From Palaemon carinicauda (taxonomy: Eukaryota; Arthropoda; Malacostraca; Decapoda; Palaemonidae), in contig NC_090725.1 of the NCBI RefSeq assembly GCF_036898095.1, positions 203,156,232 to 203,220,231 on the forward strand: 64,000 bases of DNA, written 5' to 3'. The notes beneath the pieces were generated by a model that saw nothing but the letters and a program-made list of their open reading frames with translations, searched no databases and had not been told where the DNA came from. Shown one piece after another: positions 10,883 through 21,079 of this stretch (position 1 is its first letter; each line of letters starts with the position of its first letter). A program made the position numbers and the translations under genes.

Positions 10883-12190
10883 TTGGGTGCTAGACGGACG
10901 TGTCCGCTGTCACCCTTGCCTACACTGACAGCCATTAATCTTTGTTTGCTTTTTCTTTTTGACATAGTGTTTGGAAGTTGACCTCTGCGATGCGGAAGTG
11001 TCCCGGTTTACCTGACCGCCCTTGTGGAACTTATATGTCGGCGGTAGACACGGACCCACACGCCTTGTGTCCTTTCTGTAAGGGCCAATGGCGTGATTGA
11101 GGTGATGTATGTGGTGAGTGCAGGGAGTGGTCTACCTCCCAGTGGGAGAGGTTTTCCCGGCGCCAGAAGAAGTCCTGGCGGGATATTTCTCCTTCAAGGG
11201 CTTCCTTGAAGAGAGAAAATCAGAAGGACTCTTCCTCCGTAGCCCAAACCTCCTGCCTCCCATAGTGAGGCAGCTCCTCCTCTTCCCCCGGGGGAGGATT
11301 TAAATATATCATCTAATGTAAATGTTTCTAATAATGATCTGTTACAGCTTTGGGCTTCCTTGGGGCTTCAGGGCTCGCCCTCCAAGGAAGCCTTGTTTGA
11401 CATAATCAGGTTAGGAGCAGCTGTCAAACAGTCGCCGACTTTAGCAGGGGTTGATTCTCTCTTCTATCGTCGACGTTATTGTGGCAGAGGGTTCTGATGA
11501 GTTGTTTCAAACCTCTGCTCCTGTAGTTGCTGATGTAGCTGAAGGCTTAGTTCCCCCCTCTGAACATCCTTCGAGGGAGGAACTAAGTCCAACGGTCTCT
11601 CCTGCAGGAGATTCTACCCATCGGGGGAGTTCACTAACAGAGACTCCTCTTCGGAGGACTGCTGACGGTCAGCCTGCTGCCCCCAGAGGGCGTATAAGGC
11701 GTAAAGCTCGCCTTCCCCTTCGCCGTAGAGGCCATCCTTCACCTCACAAGGGTGTTAGGAGGCTCTTCTTCGGTTCGTCATCGCCGCAGTCTGCCGCAGA
11801 AGAACCTCGCCGTCGTTCACCGACCATTCCAGCTGCATCCCTGGACCTCTCCGTAGATCGTTCGCGATCTCCTTCTCCTGCCAGACCTGCTGACCTGCCG
11901 TCACCGTTCCTGGCCGCCGATGCTCTGTGGGCCCCCACGCATCCTGTTATCAAACGTGCAACGGTCCCTTCGGGGCAAAAGGGACTTTCTCACATTGTGT
12001 CAAAGTCCCTTAAGCGCCAGGTATCCCCTGCACGACAACGTTCTCATGCGCGCAAGCTCTCTCCAGCTGCTGTTCTGGAGACAATGCACCAGCGAGCACT
12101 AGTTCCAGAGACAACGCGCCAGCGCTCACCTGCGCGTCAGTGCTCACGTGCGTGCCAGTGCTCACGTGCGTGCCAACGATCTCCTGTGCA

Positions 12191-12268
12191 CCAGCGCTAA
12201 CCTGCTCACCAGCGCTAACCTGCTCACCAGCGCTAACCTGCTCACCAGCGCTAACCTACTCACCAGTG
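12191..12268. repeat. 18-bp tandem repeat in DIRS-B gag
   Basis: About four copies of CGCTAACCTGCTCACCAG, a multiple of three and so frame-neutral. It lies within a longer stretch of looser repeats encoding Gln/Arg/Ser/Pro motifs such as QRSPARQ. Confidence 0.8.
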
Positions 12269-12871
12269 CGCCACTGTGCACCCTCATCCTGATGCGCGCC
12301 ATATGCACCCATGATCTCCTGCACGCTAGCGCTCTCCTGCGCGCCAACGACCTCTTGTGCGCCCACGGATCTGGGCGCAGGAGGGAAGATACCATCTTCC
12401 CCCGCACGCCAGCGCTCTCCAACGCGCCATCAAACACCGATGCGCCATCAGACCCCGCCTGCTCACCAACCTTCACCTACGCGCCATCGCGCGCATTCAC
12501 CAACGCGCGCCCAAGCTCGCCCTGCGCGTTCTCCAGTTGCCGATGTGCGCCCTCTTGCGCGTCCGCGCGCAAGGGGTATTTCCCCTGCGTGACTGCGCGC
12601 CCACGCGCGCCCTGCTCGTTCTCCACTTGCCGATATGCGCCCTCTGGGTATTTCCCCTGCTCGCGCCCAACGTTATTGACCTCATGGGCTCATTGGGATC
12701 GTGTGCGTCCACACGCGCGCGAGCAATCGCCTCCGCGTGCGCGAACGCTTGTCCAGCCTACTGCGCGCCCTCTGCATTCTCCAGAACGCGCCCCTGCGCA
12801 CCATCGATCGCCTGCGCGCTCGCGTGCTCTGTCGCCTGCGCACCATCGCTCACCCACGCGCCAACGAGCGC

Positions 12872-13085
12872 TCTCGCCTGCGCGCCATCGGTCGCCCACA
12901 CGCGCCATCGGTCGCCCACACGCGCCCTCGCCTGCGCGCCATCGGTCGCCCACACGCGCCCTCGCCTGTGCGCCATCGGTCGCCCACACGTGCCCTCGCC
13001 TGCGCGCTATCGGTCGCCCACACGCGCCCTTGCCTGCGCGCCATCGGTCGCCCACACGCGCCCTCGCCTGCGCGCCATTGCTCGC
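12872..13085. repeat. 34-bp GC-rich minisatellite in DIRS-B gag
   Basis: CATCGGTCGCCCACACGCGC recurs at 12906, 12940, 12974, 13008, 13042 and, with changes, 13076. The spacing is a constant 34 bp. Because 34 is not a multiple of three, each unit shifts the frame, so the array reads open in several frames and its copy number decides which downstream frame joins gag. Confidence 0.9.
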
Positions 13086-14975
13086 CCGCGCGCCATCGCT
13101 CGCCATCGCTCACCCGAGCGCCCATCCACACCCTCGCCATCGCCCCCACGCGCACGTGCGAACAGTCGCCCACGCGCAACCCAGGCAAAATATCCCATCG
13201 CGCGAGCGCCAGCGCGACCACTAGCACGATTCTAAGCGTGATTCCCAGCGCGATCCCACGCACGAGGCTGCAGGACCACGAGCGACCAGGTCATTGTCAT
13301 CACGTCCCCCCCCCGCAAGCGCAGACCAGCGCGCTCGCCGCAGGGAGGGATAACGCCGGATAGGTCCAGGAACTTTCCTTCTTCTTCTTTTCAGGAAGAC
13401 CCTGTTTTGGTTTCTACTCCTAGGGATCGAACGATCCCCTTCCCTCCAGAGGGAGTCTCTGAAAGCGCTGCTGTCAGTAAGCAGCCCTGGTTTGGGTCCC
13501 TTGACAGAGCTGAAATGCTGACCTTTAAGCCCGCTTTCTCTGAGTTGGGCCTCAAATCAGCGGCAGTTTCGACCCCCCTGAAGAGGAAGAGAGGAGTAGA
13601 TGACGTGGTGACTTCTCTAAGGGCTAAGCTGGCTCCTCGGAAGTCTTTGAGGAAGGCTCCCTCCCCCCCCCAGACTTTTTCTCCTTCCCCTTCGGACGAG
13701 GATTTCCCGTCCTCAGGGGATTCACGTGAGGTGAGGCGTTCTCCCATCCCACCAATGGGAGAAACCCCACCTCGCGTAGAGAAGTCTTCTCGGGTAGGGG
13801 TGAAGAAGAGCCTCCCGCCATCGCTGTTGGAGTCCTGTATTTCTCCCAGGAGGGAGTCGAAGGACTCTAAGACTGTCCCAAGGTCGTCCTCGAGGATGAG
13901 ACCAGAGCCAGCCAAATCTGCGGAGAACGTCCACGAGTCCCCCCAAGAAGAGCCTTTGGGGACAGGAGACTTTGCTGCCAGCCCTTCAGGAGGAGAGCTA
14001 CAGGAGTCAGAGCATGCGTTCTGGCAGGTTCTGACCCTGATGAGGAATCTCAACGAGTTCGCGGATCCTGAGATTCCCCCTCGAGAGGGCAAGGACACGG
14101 TCCTTGACCGAGTCTTTGGTACTCAAAAACCCCCTAAGGCCAGTGCGGCTTTGCCTTGGTCCCAAGGGGTTAAGATTGCCAGAGATAAGGTCGAGGGCCA
14201 GCTCTCCTAGCTTGCCTCCTCCAGCCGTTCCAGCGCCGGCAACAAATTCCTCCCGCCTTCTCGTGTACATCAGAGGAGGTACTGTACTTTGAGATCATGG
14301 AGGAGTCTCATTTAGCTCTTCCCTTACACCACTCTGTGGAAGAGCTTACCATGGGAGTCCCTCTAGAGAGACTCTCCAACCGGCAAGTGTCTTTCTCGGC
14401 CACGGAGATCCTCAGTCAGGAGAAGGTGGCGAAGTGTGCCATGCAGGCAACTTCGTGGCTGGACATCATGCTAGGGTCTCTCGGCATCCTGTTACGATCC
14501 GAGGACCTGTCCAAGGAGAGTACCAGGAAGGCCTTGGAAACCTTCCTTCTTTCAGGCACTCATACCATCGAGTTTTTAGCCCACCAAGTCTAGAACTTGT
14601 GGGCTAATTCCATTTTGAAGTGTCGAGATGCAGTGTCTGAGAGATTCCACACGAAGGTCCCCAGCACCGAGATCAGCAGGCTCAGACATTCTTCCATCTT
14701 GGGGAGGAATTATTTTTAGCCTAAAGACGTGGAACAGGCGGCTGAGAGGTGGAGGAAGTCCAACCAGGACTCTCTCCTACATAGGGCCCTATAAACCTCC
14801 AGCACCTCAAGAACCTCACCCGTCCAAGACAACGAAACCGGCAGTGGCAGCAAAGACGATGGTGTCGAAGCCCTTTCCTGTCAAAGACAGGAAAGACAAA
14901 AAGTCCTCCAGGGGAGGGAAAAATCCTAGAGGGAGTGGCCAAGGCCGCAAACGTTAGGATTGGCAGTCCCTCTGC

Positions 14976-16502
14976 ATGTCCACCAGTGGGGGGATGCCTA
15001 CAAAGTTGCGCGAACAGGTGGCAGCAACTCGGGGCCGATTCCTGGACAATTTCTGTAATCAGGGATATCGTGTCCCGTTCACAACATCTATATCTCCCCT
15101 GACAGCGAATCCAGTGTCGTTGAGCTCCCTTGCCATGAGATCGGCAAGGGGGCAAGCCCTTCGGACAGAAGTCGAGACCATGTTGAAGAAGGGCGCTCTC
15201 CAAGAGGTCGTCGACGGGTCCCCAGGCTTCTTCAGTCGACTCTTTCTTGTAAGGAAGGCGTCTGGAGGCTGGAGACCAGTCATCGACCTCTCAGCTCTGA
15301 ACAGGTTTGTCAAGCAGACCCCGTTCAGCATGGAGACGGCAGACACGGTCAGACTTGCAGTGAGACCGCAAGACTTCATGTGTACACTGGATCTGAAGAA
15401 CGCGTACTTCCAGATCCCAGTCCATCCGTCTTCAAGGAGGTACTTAAGATTCAGCCTAGACAACAAGATCTACCAGTTCAAGGTGCTGTGTTTTGGTCTC
15501 TCCACAGCACCTCAGGTTTTTACCAGAATGTTCACCCTGATATCATCGTGGGCACACATGATCAGCATCTGTCTCCTCCATTATCTGGACGACTGGCTGA
15601 TCCTAGCAGACTCTGAGTCAACCCTTCTTCGACACAGAGACAAACTTCTGGGACTTTGCCAAGATCTGGGGATCATGGTAAATCTCGAGAAGTCTTCTCT
15701 GCTTCCTACTCAAAGACTGGTATATCTAGGCATGATCTTAGACACCAATCTCCACAAAGCCTTCCCATCAGACGACAGGATAGCAAGGCTGAGGAGGGTC
15801 GTGAATCCTTTCCTCAGACGAGACGAACTCCCAGCCCAATTGTGGTTACGTCTCCTCGGTCACCTCTCATCCTTGGCCCGTCTAGTTCCCAATGGTCGCC
15901 TCAGAATGAGATCTCTGCAATGGCGACTCAAGTCTCGGGGGAATCAAGGACACGATTCCCCGGACGTCATGGTCCCTATGGGTCCTGCGGAACGGACTGA
16001 CCTTCAGTGGTGGGTGACAGACGAGACCCTACGAAAGAGAGTGGATCTTCTCGTCCTCCCCCTGGATTTGATGCTGTTCTCGGATGCCTCAAAGAAAGGG
16101 TGGGGGGCCCACATTTTGAACCACAGGACCTCAGGCCTGTGGTCAGAATCAGAAAAGTGCCTCCACATAAATCTGCTAGAAATGAAGGCCGTATTCCTGG
16201 CCCTTCAACAGTTCCAACAATACCTGGCGGGTCACTCTGTGGTGGTGATGAGCGACAACATCACAGTAGGTCTACCAGGCAAAGTGGAGAGTTTTCTGTG
16301 GTTGGTGTCGTGGAAGGGGTATCTCTCCACTCGATGCCACTATTCCAGCAATAGCGGAGTTCTTCGTGTATTTGCGAGAAGAAATGCGCCTTTCAGTCTC
16401 GACAGTGAAAGGCTATCGCTCAGCCTTAAGTATTGCCTTCAGGCTCAAAGGAGTGGACATTTCTTCTTCGCTGGAACTTTCCCTACTCATACGAAGTTAT
16501 GA
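14976..16502 (+). CDS. DIRS-B reverse transcriptase / RNase H (3'-deleted)
   Basis: RT synthesises element cDNA. The frame is open for 508 codons from the ATG at 14976. RT blocks are visible in order: GGWRPVIDLSALNRFV, FMCTLDLKNAYFQIPVHPSS (first catalytic Asp), VLCFGLSTAPQVFTR and LLHYLDDWLILAD (Y-x-D-D), then LVYLGMILD. RNase H starts with LMLFSDASKKGWGAHIL. At about 16267, just after VVMSDNITV, the frame jumps into recombinase DNA in the wrong phase because of an internal deletion relative to DIRS-A. Codons 432-508 are therefore not RNase H and the protein lacks the RNase H C-terminus. The polymerase core itself is uninterrupted. Confidence 0.9.
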   Translation: MSTSGGMPTKLREQVAATRGRFLDNFCNQGYRVPFTTSISPLTANPVSLSSLAMRSARGQALRTEVETMLKKGALQEVVDGSPGFFSRLFLVRKASGGWRPVIDLSALNRFVKQTPFSMETADTVRLAVRPQDFMCTLDLKNAYFQIPVHPSSRRYLRFSLDNKIYQFKVLCFGLSTAPQVFTRMFTLISSWAHMISICLLHYLDDWLILADSESTLLRHRDKLLGLCQDLGIMVNLEKSSLLPTQRLVYLGMILDTNLHKAFPSDDRIARLRRVVNPFLRRDELPAQLWLRLLGHLSSLARLVPNGRLRMRSLQWRLKSRGNQGHDSPDVMVPMGPAERTDLQWWVTDETLRKRVDLLVLPLDLMLFSDASKKGWGAHILNHRTSGLWSESEKCLHINLLEMKAVFLALQQFQQYLAGHSVVVMSDNITVGLPGKVESFLWLVSWKGYLSTRCHYSSNSGVLRVFARRNAPFSLDSERLSLSLKYCLQAQRSGHFFFAGTFPTHTKL

Positions 16503-17223
16503 ACTTACCTGCCCTCAGTCGGAAGTGAGACCTCCTCCGTGGAACGTGATTTGAGTTCTCAGGTCTCTGAAGAGACCTCCCTTCAAACCATTTCGCCAGC
16601 CTTCAGATCGCCACCTTACTTGGAAGATGGTGTTCCTACTTGCGTTGGCTTCGGCCAAACGAGTTGGGGAACTGCATGGTCTCTCGTATGACATTGCCCA
16701 TTCAAGGGGATGGGGGGAGGTAACGTTCAGATTCGTCCCTGAGTTTGTTGCTAAGACTCAGAATCCGGGAGTACCGGACCCTTGGTTTGACTCTTTCCGG
16801 ATTTCGAGTCTTCTTTCTGTAACAGATGACCCAGACCATCTTCTACTGTGCCCAGTAAGGAGTCTGAGGCTCTATCTTAAGAGAACAGCTGCAATTCGTC
16901 CTCATGTGCAAGCATTGTTTGTAAGCACTGGGAGGACAAAGAGAAGGGTTACCAAGAATACTATCTCAGCTTGGATTTGTAGGGTAATCCATCTGTCCCT
17001 GAATCCCGACCCTCCTCCGTCACGTCGCCCTAGAGCACATGATGTCAGGGGCATAGCTACGTCCCTGGCCTTCAAAAAGAACTACTCAGTGACGCAGGTT
17101 CTACAAGCAGGGGTGTGGAAGCATCAGACGACCTTCACAGCTCACTACCTGCAAGACGTGACCCACAGGAGGCTCGATACGTTCTGTATCGGCCCTGTGT
17201 TGGCTGCACAACAGCTGGTTTAA
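16268..17223 (+). pseudogene. DIRS-B tyrosine recombinase, 5'-deleted with one stop
   Basis: This is homologous to DIRS-A 879-1834. The N-terminal part of YR is missing because of the deletion ending here. The frame is interrupted once, by TGA at 16552-16554 in a codon that reads CGA in DIRS-A (a C-to-T transition). The rest (16627-17223) is open and keeps SAKRVGELHGL, HDVRGIA and TAHYLQD with the Arg, His-x-x-Arg and Tyr catalytic residues. It is not functional as it stands. Confidence 0.9.
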
Positions 17224-17710
17224 AACCTCAAGGCTCCTTAATGGACAAGTAGCAGAAGGTTGAGGGCATTTTTACCCAGTTTTAGTCTGCATGAATGAAA
17301 AGGTATGTCTGGCCCTTATTCTTTTCTTCATCCTCCCCTCTCTTGGGGAAAGCAGCATCCTGGGTTCTCTGCACAGCTGACCTCAAACCACTGCAGGTAA
17401 ACCATGTTCCCTTGTGTTCCTAGTATTAAGCTAATACTGTCACGTCCCCATACCCTGACGAGGTGGTATTGGGAGAGTCCTAGCCTTAAGTTTCTATCTA
17501 AAGGACTTCAGGTCAACCTCCTAGGACGAGTCACACTTTATTACTTCACACACAGCTTATATAGGCCGCAGCCCTTGCAGAGCAAGGTGCTAGCGAGGTG
17601 CAGGGACTCCTTATTGTTGAGTGCCGACACACTCAGATACTGAGTCCCCTGGTAAAAAGGCAAAAGCCAGTAATGGCTGGGACTTACCACCCAACGTAAG
17701 GGTTAAGTCA

Positions 17711-17815
17711 CCCATATTAAATAGCGTGGTTTGTATTTCAGTTACGGGACAAATAACAAATTCGTAGGTAATTTGTATTTTTCCTAACTATACTGTACAA
17801 ACCTTAGCTATTTAA
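17711..17815 (+). repeat. DIRS-B internal complementary region (ICR)
   Basis: The first ~43 bp are the reverse complement of the left terminus (10684-10725). The remainder is the reverse complement of the right terminus (18024-18084), apart from a few inserted bases near TATACTGTACAA. The join at GGGACAAATAACAAATTC represents the circle junction. Layout and position match the DIRS-A ICR. Confidence 0.88.
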
Positions 17816-17861
17816 TCAAACTTGGCCGCCAGCCCTATTCCCCGTGAAGTCCTACCTTTAA

Positions 17862-18084
17862 GCAAAGTGAACTCAGCACAGGTGTGTGTGAAGGGTGGGG
17901 GGGGGGGGGGGGGGGGGGGTAGCAAGCTACCCCTCCCTACCCCCGCTAACTAGCGGTGGGGTAGTAAACCCTTGTTAAAATTCTAATGGCTCATAATTTC
18001 AGCCACGCCGAAAGTAATTACCCATATTAAATAGCTAAGGTTTGTATAGTTAGGAAAAATACAAATTACTTACGAATTTGACAT
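17862..18084 (+). repeat. DIRS-B right inverted terminal repeat with poly-G tract
   Basis: 17862-18034 are inverted relative to 10712-10882; 18035-18084 form the right-specific outer extension, complemented in the ICR. A run of about 23 G (17897-17919) is followed by the hairpin GGTAGC-AA-GCTACC. The left end carries C-runs in the matching place. Confidence 0.87.
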
Positions 18085-18828
18085 GTTGAGATGTTTGCCA
18101 TTGCCTTGCCAACCTCTTTACGAAGTCTTCAGTCTGCCTTCTTAAGAGAGGTCCTCCAAAGCTCTTTCTAGATGGGAGAGCCTTTCAGTTCCTGGTTTTT
18201 CAGCTGGGAAGTCTAGCGAACAAGAGCTTGACCCTCCCCACTGTTGAAGTAGTTGTCCTTCGGAGTGTTGATCTTTGGGGCACACTTGCAGTGTCTTTCC
18301 TCAATCTTGACCATCCATCCTTGTTGGAGAGGAATTGATCGTAGACACGCTTTGTAGATGGTCTACTATTTTCCAGTCCTTCAGGAAACCACTCGCCAGC
18401 ATTCTCTTTTAGGCACTCCTCTTCCAGACGCTTCATGTCCATGGCCTTATCTAGGTTTTTCATCTGCGGAGGATTCTATTCTTCAGGCCTCTCTATCACT
18501 AGAAGTTTTTTTTCTCCGAGCCCCACCCAACATTCATCTCTGGACATTTGCATTTCCAGATGTGTCTTCCCTATAGATGTCTAACAGACGCTTTCTTCCC
18601 AGGGACTCGTTTCCTAGGCAAGTGGCTCTCAGATGGTCTGTCTTGGATTCGCCTTCTCTTCTAGCATGACCTTCCTTAGATGCTCCTCTTTTAAAGATGA
18701 GTCCAAAGATGTGCTCTTTACAGCACTCTGACCCAGAATGACCTTGTCTTTTGGCATGTCTACTAAGGCACATGGGAAGCTCTGTCTCCCCTCGCCTTGC
18801 TCCCCATGAGCTATCTTCTAATAGACGT
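18085..18828 (+). repeat. 744-bp tandem repeat, copy 2 (uninterrupted)
   Basis: It runs from GTTGAGATGTTTGCC to AATAGACGT and is followed directly by copy 3. It supplies the empty-site sequence for both the MITE insertion (18693-18708) and the DIRS-B insertion (18821-18837). Confidence 0.85.
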
Positions 18829-19445
18829 GTCGAGATGCTTGCCATTGCCTTGCCAACCTCTCTACAAATTCTTCAGTCTGCCTTCTTAAGAGAGGTCCTC
18901 CAAAGCTCCTTCTAGATGGGAGAGCCTTTCAGTTCCTGCTTTTCCACCTGGGAGGTCTAGTGAGCGAGAGCTTGACCCTCACCACTGTTGAAGTAGTTGT
19001 CCTTCGGAGTGTTGATCTTCAGAGCACACTTGCTGTGTCGTTTCTCAATCTTGACCATCCATCCTCGTTGGAGGGGGATTGATTGTAGACACGCTTTGTA
19101 GATGGTCTACTATTCTACAGTCCTTCAGGAAACCACTCGCCAGCATGATCTTTTAGACACCTCTTCCAGACGCTTCATGTCCAAGGCCTCATATAGGTGT
19201 TTCATCTGCAGAGGATTCTAGTCTTCAGGCCTCTCTATTACTAGAAGCTTTTTTTTCCTCCAATGAGCTCCACCCAACATGCATCTCTGGACATGGGCAT
19301 TTCTAGATGTGTCTTCCCTATAGAGATGTCTAACTGACGCTTTCCTCCCAGGCGTGCGTTTCCTAGGCAAGTGGCTCTCAGATAGTCTGCCCTAGGTTCG
19401 ACTTCTCTTCTAGCAAGTCCTTCCTTAGACGCTCCTCTTTTAAAG
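18829..19445 (+). repeat. 744-bp tandem repeat, copy 3 (3'-truncated)
   Basis: It starts GTCGAGATGCTTGCC and follows copy 2 up to CTCCTCTTTTAAAG, then passes into DIRS-C gag-like coding text (EQETSAGSSHW, EGNDFEDND). This join suggests the array lies within the DIRS-C gag gene. Confidence 0.82.
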
Positions 19446-19567
19446 TCGTGAAAATTCTTGAGCAAGAGACTTCAGCTGGATCTTCTCATTGGTCTGAAGG
19501 CAATGACTTCGAAGACAACGACTTTGTGTTGGTGTTGTAAGGCTCTGAAGGTGACTTTTCTAAGCCA

Positions 19568-20040
19568 GTGGTTCCCAGTCCTATAGAGGGAGAAGATTCG
19601 GAATCAGACTCCACTTTCCTGAAAGTCCTTCACAGCATTAGAAAAGTGAATGGCTTTGGAGATGCAATAATATCACCTTCAAAAGGTAAGACAGTGGCGA
19701 TCAATCTTTTTTTACCCCCCTCCTTCCCCCGGTACTGTCAGGCCCAATCTCGACCTTCCATGGCTGGTTTTGGCCAGGGAGACCGTAACCAAGACAGATA
19801 CAGCGGCCGCAGCCAGGCAAGCAATAAGACCACAGGGTTGCATAGTGACTCTGGATCTGAGAGAGGCTTACTTTCAGATCCCTGTTCACCCTTTCTTCAG
19901 GAAGTATTTCTAGGTAATGGTCGGAAGCAAGGTCCTTCAGTTCAAGGTACTCTGTTTTGGTCTGTTCACAATGCCCTAGGTCATCACGATGGATTTGCCT
20001 GCTCTGCTATCTGGACAATTGATTGATCCTTGCAGAATAG
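19568..20040 (+). pseudogene. DIRS-C gag C-terminus and RT fragment
   Basis: EDSESDSTFLKVLHSIRKV at about 19589 corresponds to LQESEHAFWQVLTLMRNL in DIRS-B gag. RT text follows: IVTLDLREAYFQIPVHPFFR near 19846 carries the catalytic Asp, then a stop, then VLQFKVLCFGLF in the same frame. The Y-x-D-D block is no longer recognisable (LLSGQLIDPC). About 0.7 kb between gag and RT is missing compared with DIRS-B. Confidence 0.75.
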
Positions 20041-20949
20041 GAAAAAGAACTCCTTCTCCGAAACAAGGTTTTCTCATTTAGTTTGGACCTGGGTGTCATA
20101 TTGGCAAAAGGCAGCTCTTCCTCTCCTGCAACAATTTCTTCTCCCAATTTGCCAGTTGCAAAAACTTTTTAAGACATTTGACACCTCTAGATAAGTTGAT
20201 ACCTTGATGCAGATCATGCCTAAGATCTCTTCAATGGGAGCTCAAGTCAGCATCGACGCAACAGTTTCTTCTTCCAGTTCGCCAGTGGCAGAAGCTCCTG
20301 GGACACTTGATATCTCTAGATAGTTGGTGCCTGAATGCAGATCATGCTCAAGATCCCTTCAATGGGAGCTCAAGTCAGTATGGACGCTTCTTGATGATCC
20401 ATTCTTCTCTGTAAGAATAGGAGAAGAATTCAGGAGGTGCCACAGATGGTGGTTGGAGGAAGAAAACCTATGAGGATGCCCACTCTCGCCACTTCCTCTG
20501 GAGTTCCTTATCTTCTCGGACATTTTCAGAGAGGGGTGGGAAGCCTACCTTGACTGACGCATGATATTTGATTCGTGGACAGAGGAAGATCGTTAGTATC
20601 GAATAAACATTTTGGAGATGGGAACAGCTTTTTTAGCTATTCTGCCTACTTCAAAGAGCCCTGAATCGAGTAAGGGACAGAAGCTTATACTTTACCACCT
20701 TTCTGCTTACTTTGAAGAGTCTTGGATCGAGTAAGGAACATTCCCAACCTTTTGTTAATATTGGTAGCCTAACATGGCCACACTTAGCATGGTTTTAGGA
20801 CCTATGCATTTCCGAATAGAGACTGAGAGAATTGCCAATGCCCTCCAACCTTCCATGTCAGCTACATGCCAAGATTTTCCACAATGGTACGGGATCACAT
20901 GTGTAGGTTATCCAGCATCTCCTCTGAAAAAGCTTCTCTGAAAAAGCTT

Positions 20950-20953
<4 letters not shown>

Positions 20954-21038
<85 letters not shown>
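20954..21038. repeat. (GA)n microsatellite in DIRS-C
   Basis: Perfect GA dinucleotide array of 85 bp between the RNase H and YR remnants. Open frames of alternating Ser/Leu on the minus strand are artefacts. Confidence 0.97.
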
Positions 21039-21040
<2 letters not shown>

Positions 21041-21079
21041 GATTTCTGGATACCTTTGAAATTCTTCGGCAGCTGTCTA

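Larger units (their letters stand above)
10990..14957 (+). pseudogene. DIRS-B gag (ORF1), frameshifted, with internal minisatellites
   Basis: The likely start is the ATG at 10990: a short Cys-rich N-terminus (CGTYMSAVDTD, then CPFCKGQ) typical of DIRS gag, which ends at a stop after about 37 codons. Coding continues in other frames: a CREWSTSQWERFSRRQKKSW segment near 11115, a Ser/Pro/Arg-rich middle built of short repeats (about 11450-13220), then 13407-14210 with LKRKRGVDDVV and the later LQESEHAFWQVLTLMRNL, and 14297-14593 (ATSWLDIMLGSLGILLRSED). Gag packages the element RNA. At least four frame changes and several stops make this non-functional. Open frames on the opposite strand at 12690-13263 are shadows of the GC-rich repeats. 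Confidence 0.75.
10684..18084 (+). mobile_element. DIRS-B: complete but defective DIRS1-like retrotransposon
   Basis: 7,401 bp inserted inside the 744-bp tandem repeat. The left flank ends TAATAAACGT and the right flank resumes GTTGAGATG. The uninterrupted junction between copies 2 and 3 (18821-18837) reads TAATAGACGTGTCGAGATG, so the boundaries are fixed to within about one base and no target duplication was made. Order: left repeat, gag, RT/RNase H, tyrosine recombinase, ICR, right repeat. It cannot be autonomous: gag is broken, about 670 bp spanning the end of RNase H and the start of YR are deleted, and YR carries a stop. Confidence 0.94.

Noticed and set aside
12872..13085. CRISPR-like regularly spaced repeats
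   Set aside because: The repeats are directly tandem with no unique spacers, and lie in a eukaryotic retrotransposon gag.
12690..13263. Long minus-strand frames rich in RARVGDRWRAG-type repeats
   Set aside because: Shadow of the 34-bp GC-rich repeat in DIRS-B gag; no known protein and opposite to the element's coding strand.
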